The notes beneath the pieces are model-generated. The model was not told where the DNA came from. It worked only from the letters and a program-made list of their open reading frames with translations, and searched no databases. A stretch of DNA of 38,154 nucleotides. It comes from a bacterium (GTDB taxonomy: Bacteria; Acidobacteriota; Thermoanaerobaculia; Multivoradales; J023). Positions 26,729-35,451 of the stretch are shown here, piece by piece. Position 1 is the stretch's first letter, and every line of letters begins with the position of its first letter. The stretch lies in the NCBI GenBank assembly GCA_024226315.1, contig JAAELT010000143.1, forward strand, positions 1 through 38,154, written 5' to 3'. The position numbers were made by a program, and so were the translations under genes.

Positions 26729-27664
26729 GTGAAGGACGGGTGGCGGGGGAGGCGGCCGGCGGAAGCCAAGGCTGCTGCGGTCGAGCTCACCACTGAACTG
26801 GACGAGCTAAGACAGACCGCTCCGGCGCAGGGACAGTCAGCCGTCGATCGGCTGGTCAAGAAACTAGAACAGACGGAGGACGAGCGGGATCGGCTGCGGA
26901 ACGAGAACGACGAGCTGAGAGCGAAACTTGCCGCCGTCCAACCGACGCAGACGCAGCCACTTGCCGCGGGCGACCGTAGGGTCGAGAAGATCGCGGGCGT
27001 CGAGCTCGTCTGGCGCTACATTCCACCGGACTCTTTTCAAATGGGAAGCCCCGAGGGCGAGAAGGGACAGTATGACGACGAGACGCTCCACGAGGTGACG
27101 CTAACGCGGGGTTTCTGGATGGGTGAGACGGAGGTACCGCAGGGGCAGTGGCGGGCGCTCATGGGGAACAACCCCTCCGGCGATACCGGCTGCGGTGACG
27201 ACTGCCCGGTGGGGAGGGTGAATTGGTACGAGGCGGTGGCCTTCGCCAACGCCCTCTCGAGCCGGGTCGAGCTCGACGAGTGCTACGAGTTGGCGACATG
27301 CAAAGGCAAGGCGGGAGAGGGTCTCGAGTGTGGCGAGGTGCGCTTCAGAGGGCTCTGCCGCGGCTACCGCCTGCCGACCGAGGCGGAGTGGGAGTACGCC
27401 GCCCGCGCGGGCACGACCACGCGCTACTGGAGCGGGGACGACGAAAAGGATCTGGCGCGGGTGGGCTGGTATGCAGGCAACTCCGGGAACCGTTCCCATC
27501 GGGTCACGGAGAAGGCGGCACCCAATCCCTGGGGTCTTCACGACATGCACGGCAACGTCTGGGAGTGGGTATCGGACTGGTCCGGCCCGTACTCCTGGAG
27601 GGTGCAGCGGGATCCCGCCGGTCCTCCCAGCGGCGAGAACCGCGTGATTCGCGGGGGCAGTTAG
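26729..27664 (+). pseudogene. Coiled-coil SUMF1/FGE-domain protein, truncated at both ends
   Basis: From about 26765 the frame encodes a coiled coil (ELTTELDELRQ, VKKLEQTEDERDRLRNENDE) followed by a formylglycine-generating-enzyme-like domain: LVWRYIPPDSFQMGSPEGE, YRLPTEAEWEYAARAG, and NPWGLHDMHGNVWEWVSDW. It stops right after RVIRGGS; the family normally continues for about 35-40 residues (W...R.A.R....GFRL). No proper start exists: the frame is entered from the preceding nSTAND fragment through a frameshift or deletion near 26728-26765. I infer that this was once one nSTAND-coil-SUMF1 gene. The stop lies about 10 bp from the recC stop. Confidence 0.8.
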
Positions 27665-27674
27665 GCGGGCCGGC

Positions 27675-30600
27675 TCAGGGCTCGATCTCCTCCGCCCGCT
27701 CCAGGATCGGACGCCACAGCGTCTCGGCCCAGGTGGCGAAGTCGTCCTCCGCCAGCGGATCCCGGTCGCGGAAACAGAGCGCGACGTAGGGATCGGCGGC
27801 GTCGCCGGGGAAGCGGTCGCCGTCGAAGGCGCGGCGAGCGGCGTCGGCCGGCGACATCTTGGCGTGCCCGTCTGCGAGCTTGCGCTGCTGTTCGACGAAG
27901 GCGTGGGAGGCGCGCTCGAACACCGGCAGGGGCCGACGGAGCCCCTCGCGGTAGCCCGCCACCAGGGCGTCGAGCAGCTCGCGGGCGTTGCCGAGAGCGC
28001 CGAAACGGATGCCGCGGTTGCGGCCGATGACGTGGGTGGTCGGGGGCAGGCCGGTTGGGTGTCCGGCTTCCCAGACGTTGCGGGCGACGTGCGCCACCCA
28101 GGCGCGCAGCTGGTCTTTGGGCTTGAGGGTGGCGCAGCGGAAGCGCAGCACGCCGGCGTCGGTGAGGTCGTCGAGCCGGCCCTGCAGACGCCAGCCGTCA
28201 CCGGCGAGCTCGACCAGGATCGGCTCGCGGGAGTGGGCGCGCGGCAGCGTGGCGACGAAGCCCTCGACCTCGCGCTCGAGCCGGGCGTGGTGGGCGGCGC
28301 CGAGACCGGCGTGGGGCAGCTCGCCGCGGCGGCGCAGCAGCTCGAGCTCTTCGTCGCCGGGCTCGGCTCCCGACAGGCGCCGGTCGAGCAGCCACTGGCT
28401 GATCCGGTAGCGGTCCAGGAAGTCGACGGCGAAAGGCTCGGCTTCGTCGACGTCACCGGTCTCGAGGGCGAGCGTCAGCTGCAGGACTCTGCGGCAGTAG
28501 TGTTTCGTCGGGTGGACCCACATCTCGGTCAGCTCGCTCAGCTCGATCTCCAGCGGACCTGCGGCCTCCTCACCCGTCTGGTCCTCCTGGTCGGTGGCGA
28601 TGAACGGCGCCGCGGCTCGGCGGGTGCCGACGTTGCGGCTGGCCTGGTGGTTCTCGCGCGAGTAGCTGAACAGGCGCGGATCGCCGCCCGCGCCGTAGTA
28701 GTCCGGGCTGAAGGGGTGCAGGCGGTGCTCGACCACCACCTGCTCGCGCACCGGGTGGCCGTCGCCGGTGACGAAGGCGCGGTCGAGGTAGTCGAGCAGC
28801 TCGCTGACCACCACCGCCGGCGCCTTGCGGCGGTTGTCCTTCTGCGAGCGGCCCTCGTAGGTGAGGATCAGCCGGTCGCCGGCGGACAGCAGGGTCTCCA
28901 GGAACAGGTAACGGTCGTCCTCACGCAGCGAGCGGTCGCCGCGTCGCGGACGGGCCGCGATCAGGTCGAAGCTTCGGCGGGCGTCGCGCCGCGGGAAGGC
29001 TCCCTCGGCCAGGCCGGCGACACAGATCACCTTGAAGGGGATCGAGCGCATCGGCTTGAGGGCGCAGAAGGTGATGCGGCCGCTGATGAAGCCGGTGCCG
29101 AAGCCCTCGGCCTCCAGCCGGCGGGCGAGGTGCTCTCGCACCACCCGCAGGCTGATCCGCTCGGTGACGCCGGCCAGCTCCTTTGCCAGCGCCAGGTCGG
29201 CGAAGGCGTCGCGCACCAGCTCGAGCGCGTGCTCTTCGCCTTCGCCCTCGGCTTCGTACAGCGATTCGAGGGCGGCCGCGAGGTCGGCGGCCCAGGCGTC
29301 GGCCGGCCGCGGCGCGCGCAAGGCGCGCAGGTGGAAGAAAAGGTTGTCCATGAAGGCAGCCAGGCGCCCCAGTAGCTCGACGTTGCCGGCGGTGGCGCCG
29401 GAATGAGGCACGACGCCGCCGACCAGCTCGTCCACGTCGCCCGCGGCGTAGCCCATCAACAGGCGGTCGAGGCCGGCGCGCCAGGTATTGGCGTCGTCGT
29501 CCGGCAGATCGAAGTCGCTGCGTCGTTGGGCGCCGTCCATACCCCAGCGCACGCGAGTATCGCGGATCCACTGGCGCAGCAGTGGCGTCTCGCCGGCCGC
29601 GATGCCGGCCGCGCGGTGGACCGCCGGTACGTCGAGGAGGTCGAAGACGGAGCGCGGGGTCACACGGCTCGACACCAGGTCGAGCAGGTCGAGGACGGTC
29701 TCGGCCGGCGGCCTCTGCTGGCCGGATCGGCGGTCGGCGATGGCGAAGGGCAGCGGCGGGGTGCCCTGCCATTCGACCCCGAACACCGCCTCCACGTACG
29801 GGCTGTACTCGCCGATGTCCGGCACCATCACCAGCACGTCTCCAGGCGTGAGAGCCGGATCCCGCCCGAAGGCGTCCAGCAGCCGGTCGCGCAGCACCTC
29901 CATCTCGCGGGTGCGGGAGTGACAGGCGTGGACCGAGAGCGAGTCGTCGCCGGCGGCCAGCGGCCGTGGCGGTGCGTCCGGGCCGCCGCGGTCGACCAGG
30001 TGCAGGACGTCGGACTGGACGGCGTGCAGCAGACAGCCGCCGCCGGGCTCGACGAAGTCGAGGTCGTGCCAGGCCGCGCCCTCGGTGTCGGCGTCCTGGA
30101 GCAGGTCGAAGAACTCGCGACCCTGGCGGCCGAGGCCGGCGAGCAGATCGTTGCCGCTCTCCAGATGATCGTCGCCGGGCGCCCGCCGGTCGGTGTGAAG
30201 CCGGCGGCGGATCCTCACCGCTTCGCGTTCGGAGCGGATGTCGCCCCAGTACTGGTAGGTGGGGCTGGTGAAGTAGATGGCCACCGGGACGAGACGCGAC
30301 AGCGCGGCCAGCAGCTCGACGAAGATCGGCGGCAGAGTGCTGACGCCGAAGACACTGAGCCGACTCGGCAGCCCTTCCAGGCCCTTCACCTGGCCTGGAA
30401 GTCGCTGGAGATGTTCGATCAGCCGCTCGAACCTTCGGGCCAGGTGATCCTCGTCGATGTTCTCGGTGAGAGAGCGCCAGAGGTCGGCCTGCCAGGCGGC
30501 CTCGTCGCCCGCCGCGTCGAGCTGGCCCGCCTCCCAGCCGAGCACCTCCCGCGGTCGATACAGTTGGTAGTCGTCGAACAGGCCGGCGAGCCGCGCGGAG

Positions 30601-31016
30601 AGTTGATAGCGCTTGACCTGGTCGGGATCGTCCTCGAGATAGACGGCGGCGGGAGAGCCGTCCTGCCGATCGCCGCCCAGCCTGGCGAACAGCCGCCAGG
30701 TCAGCAGGCCACGGCGGAACAGGGAAGGCGGCGGCGAACCGAGATCCAGGGCTGCGGGCCATGCCGTACCGTCGTCGAGCAGGTGTTCGGCGAGGTAGTG
30801 ACAGAAATGACCCGGGAACGGCATGATCAGGCTGGCGGCGACACCGAGGCGGTCGGCGAGCCGCAGCGTCAGCCAGCGGTGCATGCCCTGGCTCTGCACG
30901 ACGATAACCTCGCGTTCCAGCGGCGGCAGCGGTTCGCTCGCCAGAGTCCGGGCGAGCTGCTCGACCAGCACTTCGAGGCGGTTGCTGGTGAAGAAGCTGA
31001 GCGAAGGTTTGGTCAT
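27675..31016 (-). CDS. recC: Exodeoxyribonuclease V (RecBCD) subunit RecC
   Basis: A 1113-residue full-length RecC, the subunit that splits the strands and recognises Chi. The start SFFTSNRLEVLVEQLARTL and VQSQGMHRWLTLRLADRLG are diagnostic; later motifs include VLVMVPDIGEYSPYVEAVFG, the GMDGAQRR region, CVAGLAEGAFPRRD and YLFLETLLSAGDRLILTYEGR. As expected, RecC lacks a working Walker A. The ATG at 31016 gives the standard N-terminus. It reads toward recB but is separated from it by the island at 24313-27674, and its 3' end is intact. Confidence 0.96.
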   Translation of the reverse strand: MTKPSLSFFTSNRLEVLVEQLARTLASEPLPPLEREVIVVQSQGMHRWLTLRLADRLGVAASLIMPFPGHFCHYLAEHLLDDGTAWPAALDLGSPPPSLFRRGLLTWRLFARLGGDRQDGSPAAVYLEDDPDQVKRYQLSARLAGLFDDYQLYRPREVLGWEAGQLDAAGDEAAWQADLWRSLTENIDEDHLARRFERLIEHLQRLPGQVKGLEGLPSRLSVFGVSTLPPIFVELLAALSRLVPVAIYFTSPTYQYWGDIRSEREAVRIRRRLHTDRRAPGDDHLESGNDLLAGLGRQGREFFDLLQDADTEGAAWHDLDFVEPGGGCLLHAVQSDVLHLVDRGGPDAPPRPLAAGDDSLSVHACHSRTREMEVLRDRLLDAFGRDPALTPGDVLVMVPDIGEYSPYVEAVFGVEWQGTPPLPFAIADRRSGQQRPPAETVLDLLDLVSSRVTPRSVFDLLDVPAVHRAAGIAAGETPLLRQWIRDTRVRWGMDGAQRRSDFDLPDDDANTWRAGLDRLLMGYAAGDVDELVGGVVPHSGATAGNVELLGRLAAFMDNLFFHLRALRAPRPADAWAADLAAALESLYEAEGEGEEHALELVRDAFADLALAKELAGVTERISLRVVREHLARRLEAEGFGTGFISGRITFCALKPMRSIPFKVICVAGLAEGAFPRRDARRSFDLIAARPRRGDRSLREDDRYLFLETLLSAGDRLILTYEGRSQKDNRRKAPAVVVSELLDYLDRAFVTGDGHPVREQVVVEHRLHPFSPDYYGAGGDPRLFSYSRENHQASRNVGTRRAAAPFIATDQEDQTGEEAAGPLEIELSELTEMWVHPTKHYCRRVLQLTLALETGDVDEAEPFAVDFLDRYRISQWLLDRRLSGAEPGDEELELLRRRGELPHAGLGAAHHARLEREVEGFVATLPRAHSREPILVELAGDGWRLQGRLDDLTDAGVLRFRCATLKPKDQLRAWVAHVARNVWEAGHPTGLPPTTHVIGRNRGIRFGALGNARELLDALVAGYREGLRRPLPVFERASHAFVEQQRKLADGHAKMSPADAARRAFDGDRFPGDAADPYVALCFRDRDPLAEDDFATWAETLWRPILERAEEIEP

Positions 31017-31059
31017 GGCAGAGGCGGGAAGAGCGGCGCCGCAGTCCCGCGGCTCGATG

Positions 31060-31065
31060 ATCTTA
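31060..31065 (-). promoter_or_regulatory. Possible -10 for recC
   Basis: TAAGAT on the minus strand sits 44 bases before the recC ATG in the divergent gap (31017-31270). No good -35 is seen. Confidence 0.25.
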
Positions 31066-31177
31066 TGTCAGATTCGAAAGCGCAGATTCGTGGACCAATC
31101 TCTCGGTTCGCGACAGCTCGATCCTCGATCTACTGGCATCCAGATCCGGTCACGTCCGCACGACCGATGGCGCGATT

Positions 31178-31186
31178 TGCTATCAT
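31178..31186 (+). promoter_or_regulatory. Extended -10 for the S1/P1 nuclease gene
   Basis: TGCTATCAT is an extended -10 on the plus strand in the gap between recC and the nuclease gene. It is the same type of element as at 6351-6359 and 12771-12779. It would give a leader of about 75-80 bases. Confidence 0.45.
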
Positions 31187-31270
31187 GCCGTGCGCCACGA
31201 GCTTGCGACTGCTGCCTGGATCTGTGCGGTACCGGACCTGTTCCCGTGCGCGGCATCGCGACCGACAACC

Positions 31271-32152
31271 ATGCGATCGATGTTTCTCATTCGGGTCCTG
31301 CCCTTGGTAGCGGCGGCACTCTTTCTGGCCCCCAACCCGGCTCGGGCCTGGCATGACGTGGGCCACATGGTCACGGCACAGATCGCCTATGACGAGCTCT
31401 CCGACGACGCGCGTGACGAGGTCGATCGCCTGATCGGCCTGCTATCCGACCTTTCCGAGCGCGACCACGCGGTGACGGCGGCGGTGTGGGCGGACGACCT
31501 GAAGAGACAGGGACTGGAGGCCTTCAACACCTGGCACTACATCAATCTTCCCTTTGCCGCGGAGGGTACAGCCGCGCCACCGTCGCGTCAGGAGAACGTG
31601 GTCTGGGCCATCGACCAGGCGGCCACGACCCTGCGCGGGGACGCCGGGGATCTGGCGAAGGCGCTGATGCTGCGGCTGCTGATCCACTTCGTCGGCGACG
31701 TACACCAGCCGCTGCACTGCGTCAGCCGCGTCACCGCCGAGCAACCGGAGGGCGACCGTGGAGGCAACGACTTTCCCCTGGCCGGCGAAGAGCACGACCT
31801 GCATGCCTTCTGGGATTCCGGTGCCGGTGCCCTCCCGTCCTGGGACGGCGGCGCGTGGCGGCCCATGGTGCGGCGCCTCGCGAGCGAGCTGACCCGTTCC
31901 ATGCCGAAGAGCGCGCTGCCCGGTTGGTCCGATCCCGATCCCGAAGCATGGGCGCGCGAGAGCCTCGATCTGGCGATCACCGCCGCCTACGACGGCATCG
32001 CGGAGGGTGCGGAGCCGACGCCCGAGTACACGGCCCGGGCGCGCGAGATCGTACGCCGGCGCCTGGTCCTCGGCGGCTACCGGCTGGGCGCGCTGCTCAA
32101 CGACGTCTTCGCCGCCCGCCCGGCTCCGACCGAGACCGACGCCGCCGACTGA
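31271..32152 (+). CDS. Secreted S1/P1-type zinc-dependent nuclease
   Basis: A 293-residue exported nuclease that degrades single-stranded DNA and RNA and 3'-nucleotides. The signal peptide is MRSMFLIRVL with a hydrophobic core ending NPARA; cleavage leaves Trp as the first mature residue (WHDVGHMVTAQIA). This matches the family, whose N-terminal Trp and nearby His bind zinc. Other ligands are visible in VWADDLKR, TWHYINLP, LLIHFVGDVHQPLHC and HDLHAFWDS. The start is chosen for this signal peptide; a longer frame upstream lacks one. It is divergent from recC, with no strong Shine-Dalgarno. Likely role: nutrient scavenging outside the cytoplasm. Confidence 0.93.
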   Translation: MRSMFLIRVLPLVAAALFLAPNPARAWHDVGHMVTAQIAYDELSDDARDEVDRLIGLLSDLSERDHAVTAAVWADDLKRQGLEAFNTWHYINLPFAAEGTAAPPSRQENVVWAIDQAATTLRGDAGDLAKALMLRLLIHFVGDVHQPLHCVSRVTAEQPEGDRGGNDFPLAGEEHDLHAFWDSGAGALPSWDGGAWRPMVRRLASELTRSMPKSALPGWSDPDPEAWARESLDLAITAAYDGIAEGAEPTPEYTARAREIVRRRLVLGGYRLGALLNDVFAARPAPTETDAAD

Positions 32153-32158
32153 CGCGGA

Positions 32159-32929
32159 TCAGCTCAGCTCTACCGTCACCGGCGCGTGGTCCGACGCGGT
32201 GAGCCCTTCCTTCTTCTTGCGCCAATCCCGCTCCACCCTGGCTCCCGAAATCCGCGGCAGCAGCGGTTCGGTAACCAGCACGTGGTCGATGCGCATGCCG
32301 AGATTGCGGTGGAAGGCACCGCCGCGGTAGTCCCAGAAAGTGAACGTGCCTGGCTCGACGCGTGGCGCCACCGCGTCGTGCAGCCCGAAGTCCAGAAGCT
32401 GGGCCCAGCGCTCGTGCTCTTGCGGGTGAAACGACGGCACGCCATCGAAGGCCTCCACCGACCAGACGTCCTCGGGCCGCGGCGCGATGTTCAGGTCGCC
32501 GAGCACGATCAGCGGCTCGGCCGGGTCGGCATGGGCGTCGAGCCAACGCCTGAGGGCATCGAAGAAAGCGAGCTTGAAAGGGAACTGCGGTGAGTCGACC
32601 GACTGCCCCTGCGGACAGTAGAGGTTGAGGAGCCGGATGCCGCCGGTGACCGCGGAGATCGACCGCGCCTGACCGTCGTCGGCCCCCGCCAGGCCCTTGT
32701 GGATCTCCTCGAGCGGTTCCTTCGAGGCGATCAAGACGCCATTCCACCGCTTCTGCCCGTGGGTGGCCAGGTGATAGCCTCGTTCCTCGAAAAGCTCCGC
32801 CGGTACCTTGGAGGTTTCGAGCTTCAGCTCCTGGAGGCACAGCACGTCGGGAGACTCGCGGTCCAGAAACAGGCGAACGTAGTCTTCGCGGGCCTTGATC
32901 GAGTTGACGTTCCAGGTGACGATGCGCAT
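32159..32929 (-). CDS. xth: Exodeoxyribonuclease III (AP endonuclease)
   Basis: A 256-residue base-excision-repair enzyme that cuts at abasic sites and removes 3' blocks. The start MRIVTWNVNSIKAR carries N7; CLQELK gives E34; then YCPQG, the LGDLNIAP Asp/Asn pair, RIDHVLVT, and the catalytic His in ASDHAPV. The internal ATG at 32929 is chosen for AAAGGAG 7 bases upstream and for homology. It is convergent with the S1/P1 nuclease (6 bp between stops) and divergent from the nSTAND gene. Confidence 0.96.
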   Translation of the reverse strand: MRIVTWNVNSIKAREDYVRLFLDRESPDVLCLQELKLETSKVPAELFEERGYHLATHGQKRWNGVLIASKEPLEEIHKGLAGADDGQARSISAVTGGIRLLNLYCPQGQSVDSPQFPFKLAFFDALRRWLDAHADPAEPLIVLGDLNIAPRPEDVWSVEAFDGVPSFHPQEHERWAQLLDFGLHDAVAPRVEPGTFTFWDYRGGAFHRNLGMRIDHVLVTEPLLPRISGARVERDWRKKKEGLTASDHAPVTVELS

Positions 32930-33012
32930 CGTCCGACTCCTTTCGTGGCATCGATGGTATCGGATCACGGGGTGGCGCGGTCGCCTGGACGAGCTGGGGC
33001 GAGCCGGCAGAG

Positions 33013-33018
33013 TAGACT
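33013..33018 (+). promoter_or_regulatory. Possible -10 for the nSTAND-SDR operon
   Basis: TAGACT lies 48 bases before the GTG at 33066 in the 136-bp gap divergent from xth. The -35 is unclear. Confidence 0.25.
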
Positions 33019-33065
33019 GATCGAATCGAGGACTTCGTGCAACGGCATCACCGGCGAGCGTTCGC

Positions 33066-34595
33066 GTGAACGGCGAAGAGAGCCGTTTCAATCCGTTTCC
33101 CGGGCTGCGGGCCTTTCAGCCCCAGGAGGATCTCGTCTTTTTCGGCCGGCAGAAGCAGACCGACGACCTGCTCTGGCGGCTGCGGTCGAACCGCTTCCTG
33201 CCGGTGGTCGGTGCCTCCGGCAGCGGCAAGTCCTCGTTGTTGCTGTCGGGCGTGGTCCCCAGCCTCCACAGCGGCTTCATGCTCAAAGCCGGCTCCAACT
33301 GGCGAGTGGCGATGCTGCGTCCCGGCAAGGATCCGATCGGCAACCTGGCAGCGGCGCTGCTGGACCAGGGAGTGATCGACGAGGGCGGCGAAGACGCGGA
33401 CATCCACCGGCAGTTGCTCGAGGCGACTCTGCGATCGAGCGCCCTTGGGCTGATCCGAGCGCTGCGCCAGACGCGGGCCGGCGAGGGCGACAACGTACTG
33501 GTGGTAGTCGATCAGTTCGAGGAGCTGTTCCGCTACCGGCACAATCGCAAGATCAAGGGGTCGCGAGACGAAGCGGCGTCTTTCGTCAAGCTGCTGATCG
33601 AGGCGGCGCGACAGGATGAGCTCCCGATCTACGTCGCCCTGGCCCTGCGCTCGGAGTTCCTGGGACACTGCGTCGAGTACCCGGGTCTGACCGACGCGAT
33701 CAACCGGGGGGTCTACCTGGTGCCGCGATTCAGCCGCGACGAGCTGAAGCAGGCGATCGTCAGCCCGGCGGTGGTGGCCGGCGGACAGGTGGCGGCGCGG
33801 CTGGTGACCCGTCTGCTCAACGACGCCGGCGACGATCCCGGCCACCTCGTGCTGCTGCAGCACTCGCTGATGCGCATGTGGCACCGCAAGCAGCGCGACG
33901 AGGCCCTCGACCTGGAGCACTACGAGGCCATCGGCACCATGGCGGAAGCCTTGTCGCGGCACGCCGAGGAGGCGTACTCGGAGCTCGACTCCGGCCAGAG
34001 ACGGATCGCCGAGACATTGTTCAAGGCGCTGACCGACGGCACTGCCGGCCGGCCCGGCACCCGACGGCCGGTGACGCTGCGTCAGATGTGCGAGCTCACT
34101 TGCACCGGCGTCGGCGAGATCGGCGCGGTGCTGGAGCATTTCGGCCGCCACGGCAGATCGTTTCTCGAATCGTCCGCCGACGGCCGGCTCGACGACGACG
34201 CGATTCTCGACCTCTCTCACGAGAGCCTGATGAAGGCCTGGACCCGCCTGGCAAGCTGGGTCGAGGAGGAGGCGCGCTCGGCCGAGGTCTACCTGCGCGT
34301 GGCGGCGGCTGCCGCGCTGCACCGGGAGGACCGTGCCGGCTACTGGCGTGATCCCGAGCTTTACTTCGCCCTCGAGTGGCGCCGCGAGACGCAGCCGACC
34401 GAAGCCTGGGCGCGACGGTATGACGATTCCTTCGAGCAGACCATGCACTTCCTCGACGAGAGCCGGCTGGCGCAGGAAAGAGCCCAGGATGGGGCGGAGA
34501 CCAGGGCGCGGGAGCTCGAGAACGAGGTCGACTCTCTGCGGCGCGAGATCGAGCGACTGAAGGCGCCCGCGCCCGCCGACGATTCGAGTCGATAG
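33066..34595 (+). CDS. nSTAND1 P-loop ATPase without a separate effector domain
   Basis: A 509-residue protein. It begins directly with the nSTAND1 signature (NPFPGLRAFQPQEDLVFFGR), followed by Walker A GASGSGKS (49-56) and Walker B VLVVVDQFEELF (D149). Typical downstream parts are present: YVALALRSEFLGHC, a winged-helix-like region (LVLLQHSLMRMWHRK), and SHESLMKAWTRLASWVEEE. The protein ends in a charged coiled coil (about 465-500). Members usually carry an effector, TPR/WD40 or membrane part; here none is seen. Start is GTG with a weak ribosome site. The SDR gene follows after 8 bp. NTPases of this group are often sensors in conflict systems, but no role can be shown. Confidence 0.9.
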   Translation: MNGEESRFNPFPGLRAFQPQEDLVFFGRQKQTDDLLWRLRSNRFLPVVGASGSGKSSLLLSGVVPSLHSGFMLKAGSNWRVAMLRPGKDPIGNLAAALLDQGVIDEGGEDADIHRQLLEATLRSSALGLIRALRQTRAGEGDNVLVVVDQFEELFRYRHNRKIKGSRDEAASFVKLLIEAARQDELPIYVALALRSEFLGHCVEYPGLTDAINRGVYLVPRFSRDELKQAIVSPAVVAGGQVAARLVTRLLNDAGDDPGHLVLLQHSLMRMWHRKQRDEALDLEHYEAIGTMAEALSRHAEEAYSELDSGQRRIAETLFKALTDGTAGRPGTRRPVTLRQMCELTCTGVGEIGAVLEHFGRHGRSFLESSADGRLDDDAILDLSHESLMKAWTRLASWVEEEARSAEVYLRVAAAAALHREDRAGYWRDPELYFALEWRRETQPTEAWARRYDDSFEQTMHFLDESRLAQERAQDGAETRARELENEVDSLRREIERLKAPAPADDSSR

Positions 34596-34603
34596 GAGGC
34601 GAG

Positions 34604-35401
34604 ATGTCGAGTGTTGCCGACAAGTCCGTCCTGATCACCGGCGCGTCGTCGGGCATCGGCGCCTACCTGGCGCGCGAGCTGGCCCGGCGGGGTGCCCGGC
34701 TCGGCCTGCTGGCGCGCCGTGAGGACCGCTTGCGCGAGTTGGCCGACGAGCTCGAAAACGGTGGCGCCACCGTGGCCTGGGCGACGGCGGACGTGACCGA
34801 CGGCGAGGGGTTGGCGCATGCGCTCGACGACCTCGACGCCGACCTCGGCGGGACGGACGTGGTGGTGGCCAACGCCGGCTACGGTGTGCCCGAGGTGCCG
34901 AGGAGATTCGAGCCCGGGGTGGCAATAGCGATGTACGACGTCAACCTCTTCGGCATGCTGCGGGTGATCGACTGGGCCCTGCCGCGCTTCCTGGCGGAGG
35001 GGAGCGGGCACATTGTCGGCATCTCGTCGGTGGCTTCGTTCTTCGGTATTCCCCGGAACGCCTCATACAGCGGCAGCAAGGCGGCGATGCGCGTGCACCT
35101 GCAGTCTCTGCGCATGTCCCTGGCGCCCCACGGCATCGCCGTGACCACGATCTGCCCCGGCTTCGTCAAGAGCGAGCTGACCGCGCCGGCCAAGTTCCCG
35201 ATGCCGTTCCTCTGGGAGACTGATCGCGCCGCGCGCCTGATCGCCGACGCGATCGAGAAACGGCGCGGCGAAGTGGTCTTCCCGTGGCAGATGCGGTGGT
35301 TGAAGCAGCTCTTTGTGCGGGCGATGCCGGTGGCCGCCCTCGAATGGTTGGCGGAGGTCCGGCCGGCGAAGAAGCGCCCGGAAGGGTCAGGCCAGGCCTG
35401 A
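34604..35401 (+). CDS. Short-chain dehydrogenase/reductase
   Basis: A 265-residue classical SDR. NAD(P) binding TGASSGIG is at 12-19, with ARREDRL after beta-2 (suggesting NADP), NAGYG at 90-94, and the catalytic set S142 (GISSVASF), Y155 and K159 (YSGSK). PGFVKSELT follows. The C-terminal stretch with FPWQMRWLKQLFVRAMPV could sit at a membrane surface. GGAGG is 5 bases before the ATG, and the gene starts 8 bp behind the nSTAND stop, so the two are very likely cotranscribed. Substrate unknown. Confidence 0.93.
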   Translation: MSSVADKSVLITGASSGIGAYLARELARRGARLGLLARREDRLRELADELENGGATVAWATADVTDGEGLAHALDDLDADLGGTDVVVANAGYGVPEVPRRFEPGVAIAMYDVNLFGMLRVIDWALPRFLAEGSGHIVGISSVASFFGIPRNASYSGSKAAMRVHLQSLRMSLAPHGIAVTTICPGFVKSELTAPAKFPMPFLWETDRAARLIADAIEKRRGEVVFPWQMRWLKQLFVRAMPVAALEWLAEVRPAKKRPEGSGQA

Positions 35402-35437
35402 GGCCACCGTCGCGTTTCAGTGCGGCGGGGAATCGAC

Positions 35438-35443
35438 TAGCAT
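35438..35443 (+). promoter_or_regulatory. Possible -10 for the lipoprotein gene
   Basis: TAGCAT is 8 bases before the ATG at 35452, with TTTCAG 17 bases upstream as a poor -35. If used, the mRNA would be nearly leaderless. Confidence 0.25.
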
Positions 35444-35451
35444 ACGGGGCC

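Larger units (their letters stand above)
24313..27674. other. Patchwork island splitting recC from recB
   Basis: Everything between the recB start and the recC stop is unrelated to recombination. It contains, left to right, hairpin repeats (24449-24757), an Rpn-type nuclease gene (24885-25826, plus), an antibiotic-monooxygenase-like tail (25894-26085, minus), an nSTAND fragment (26092-26728, plus) and a coil-SUMF1 fragment (26729-27664, plus). The right edge lies about 10 bp from the recC stop. I see no terminal inverted repeats or target duplications by eye. Confidence 0.7.

Noticed and set aside
27560..27674. Diversity-generating retroelement target (SUMF1 C-type-lectin-like end)
   Set aside because: The SUMF1 frame stops at RGGS, just where a variable region would start, which is suggestive, but no reverse transcriptase or template repeat is visible in the window.
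29403..31310. Long open frame antisense to recC
   Set aside because: Shadow of recC; no recognisable domain, and the residue composition is typical of antisense GC-rich frames.
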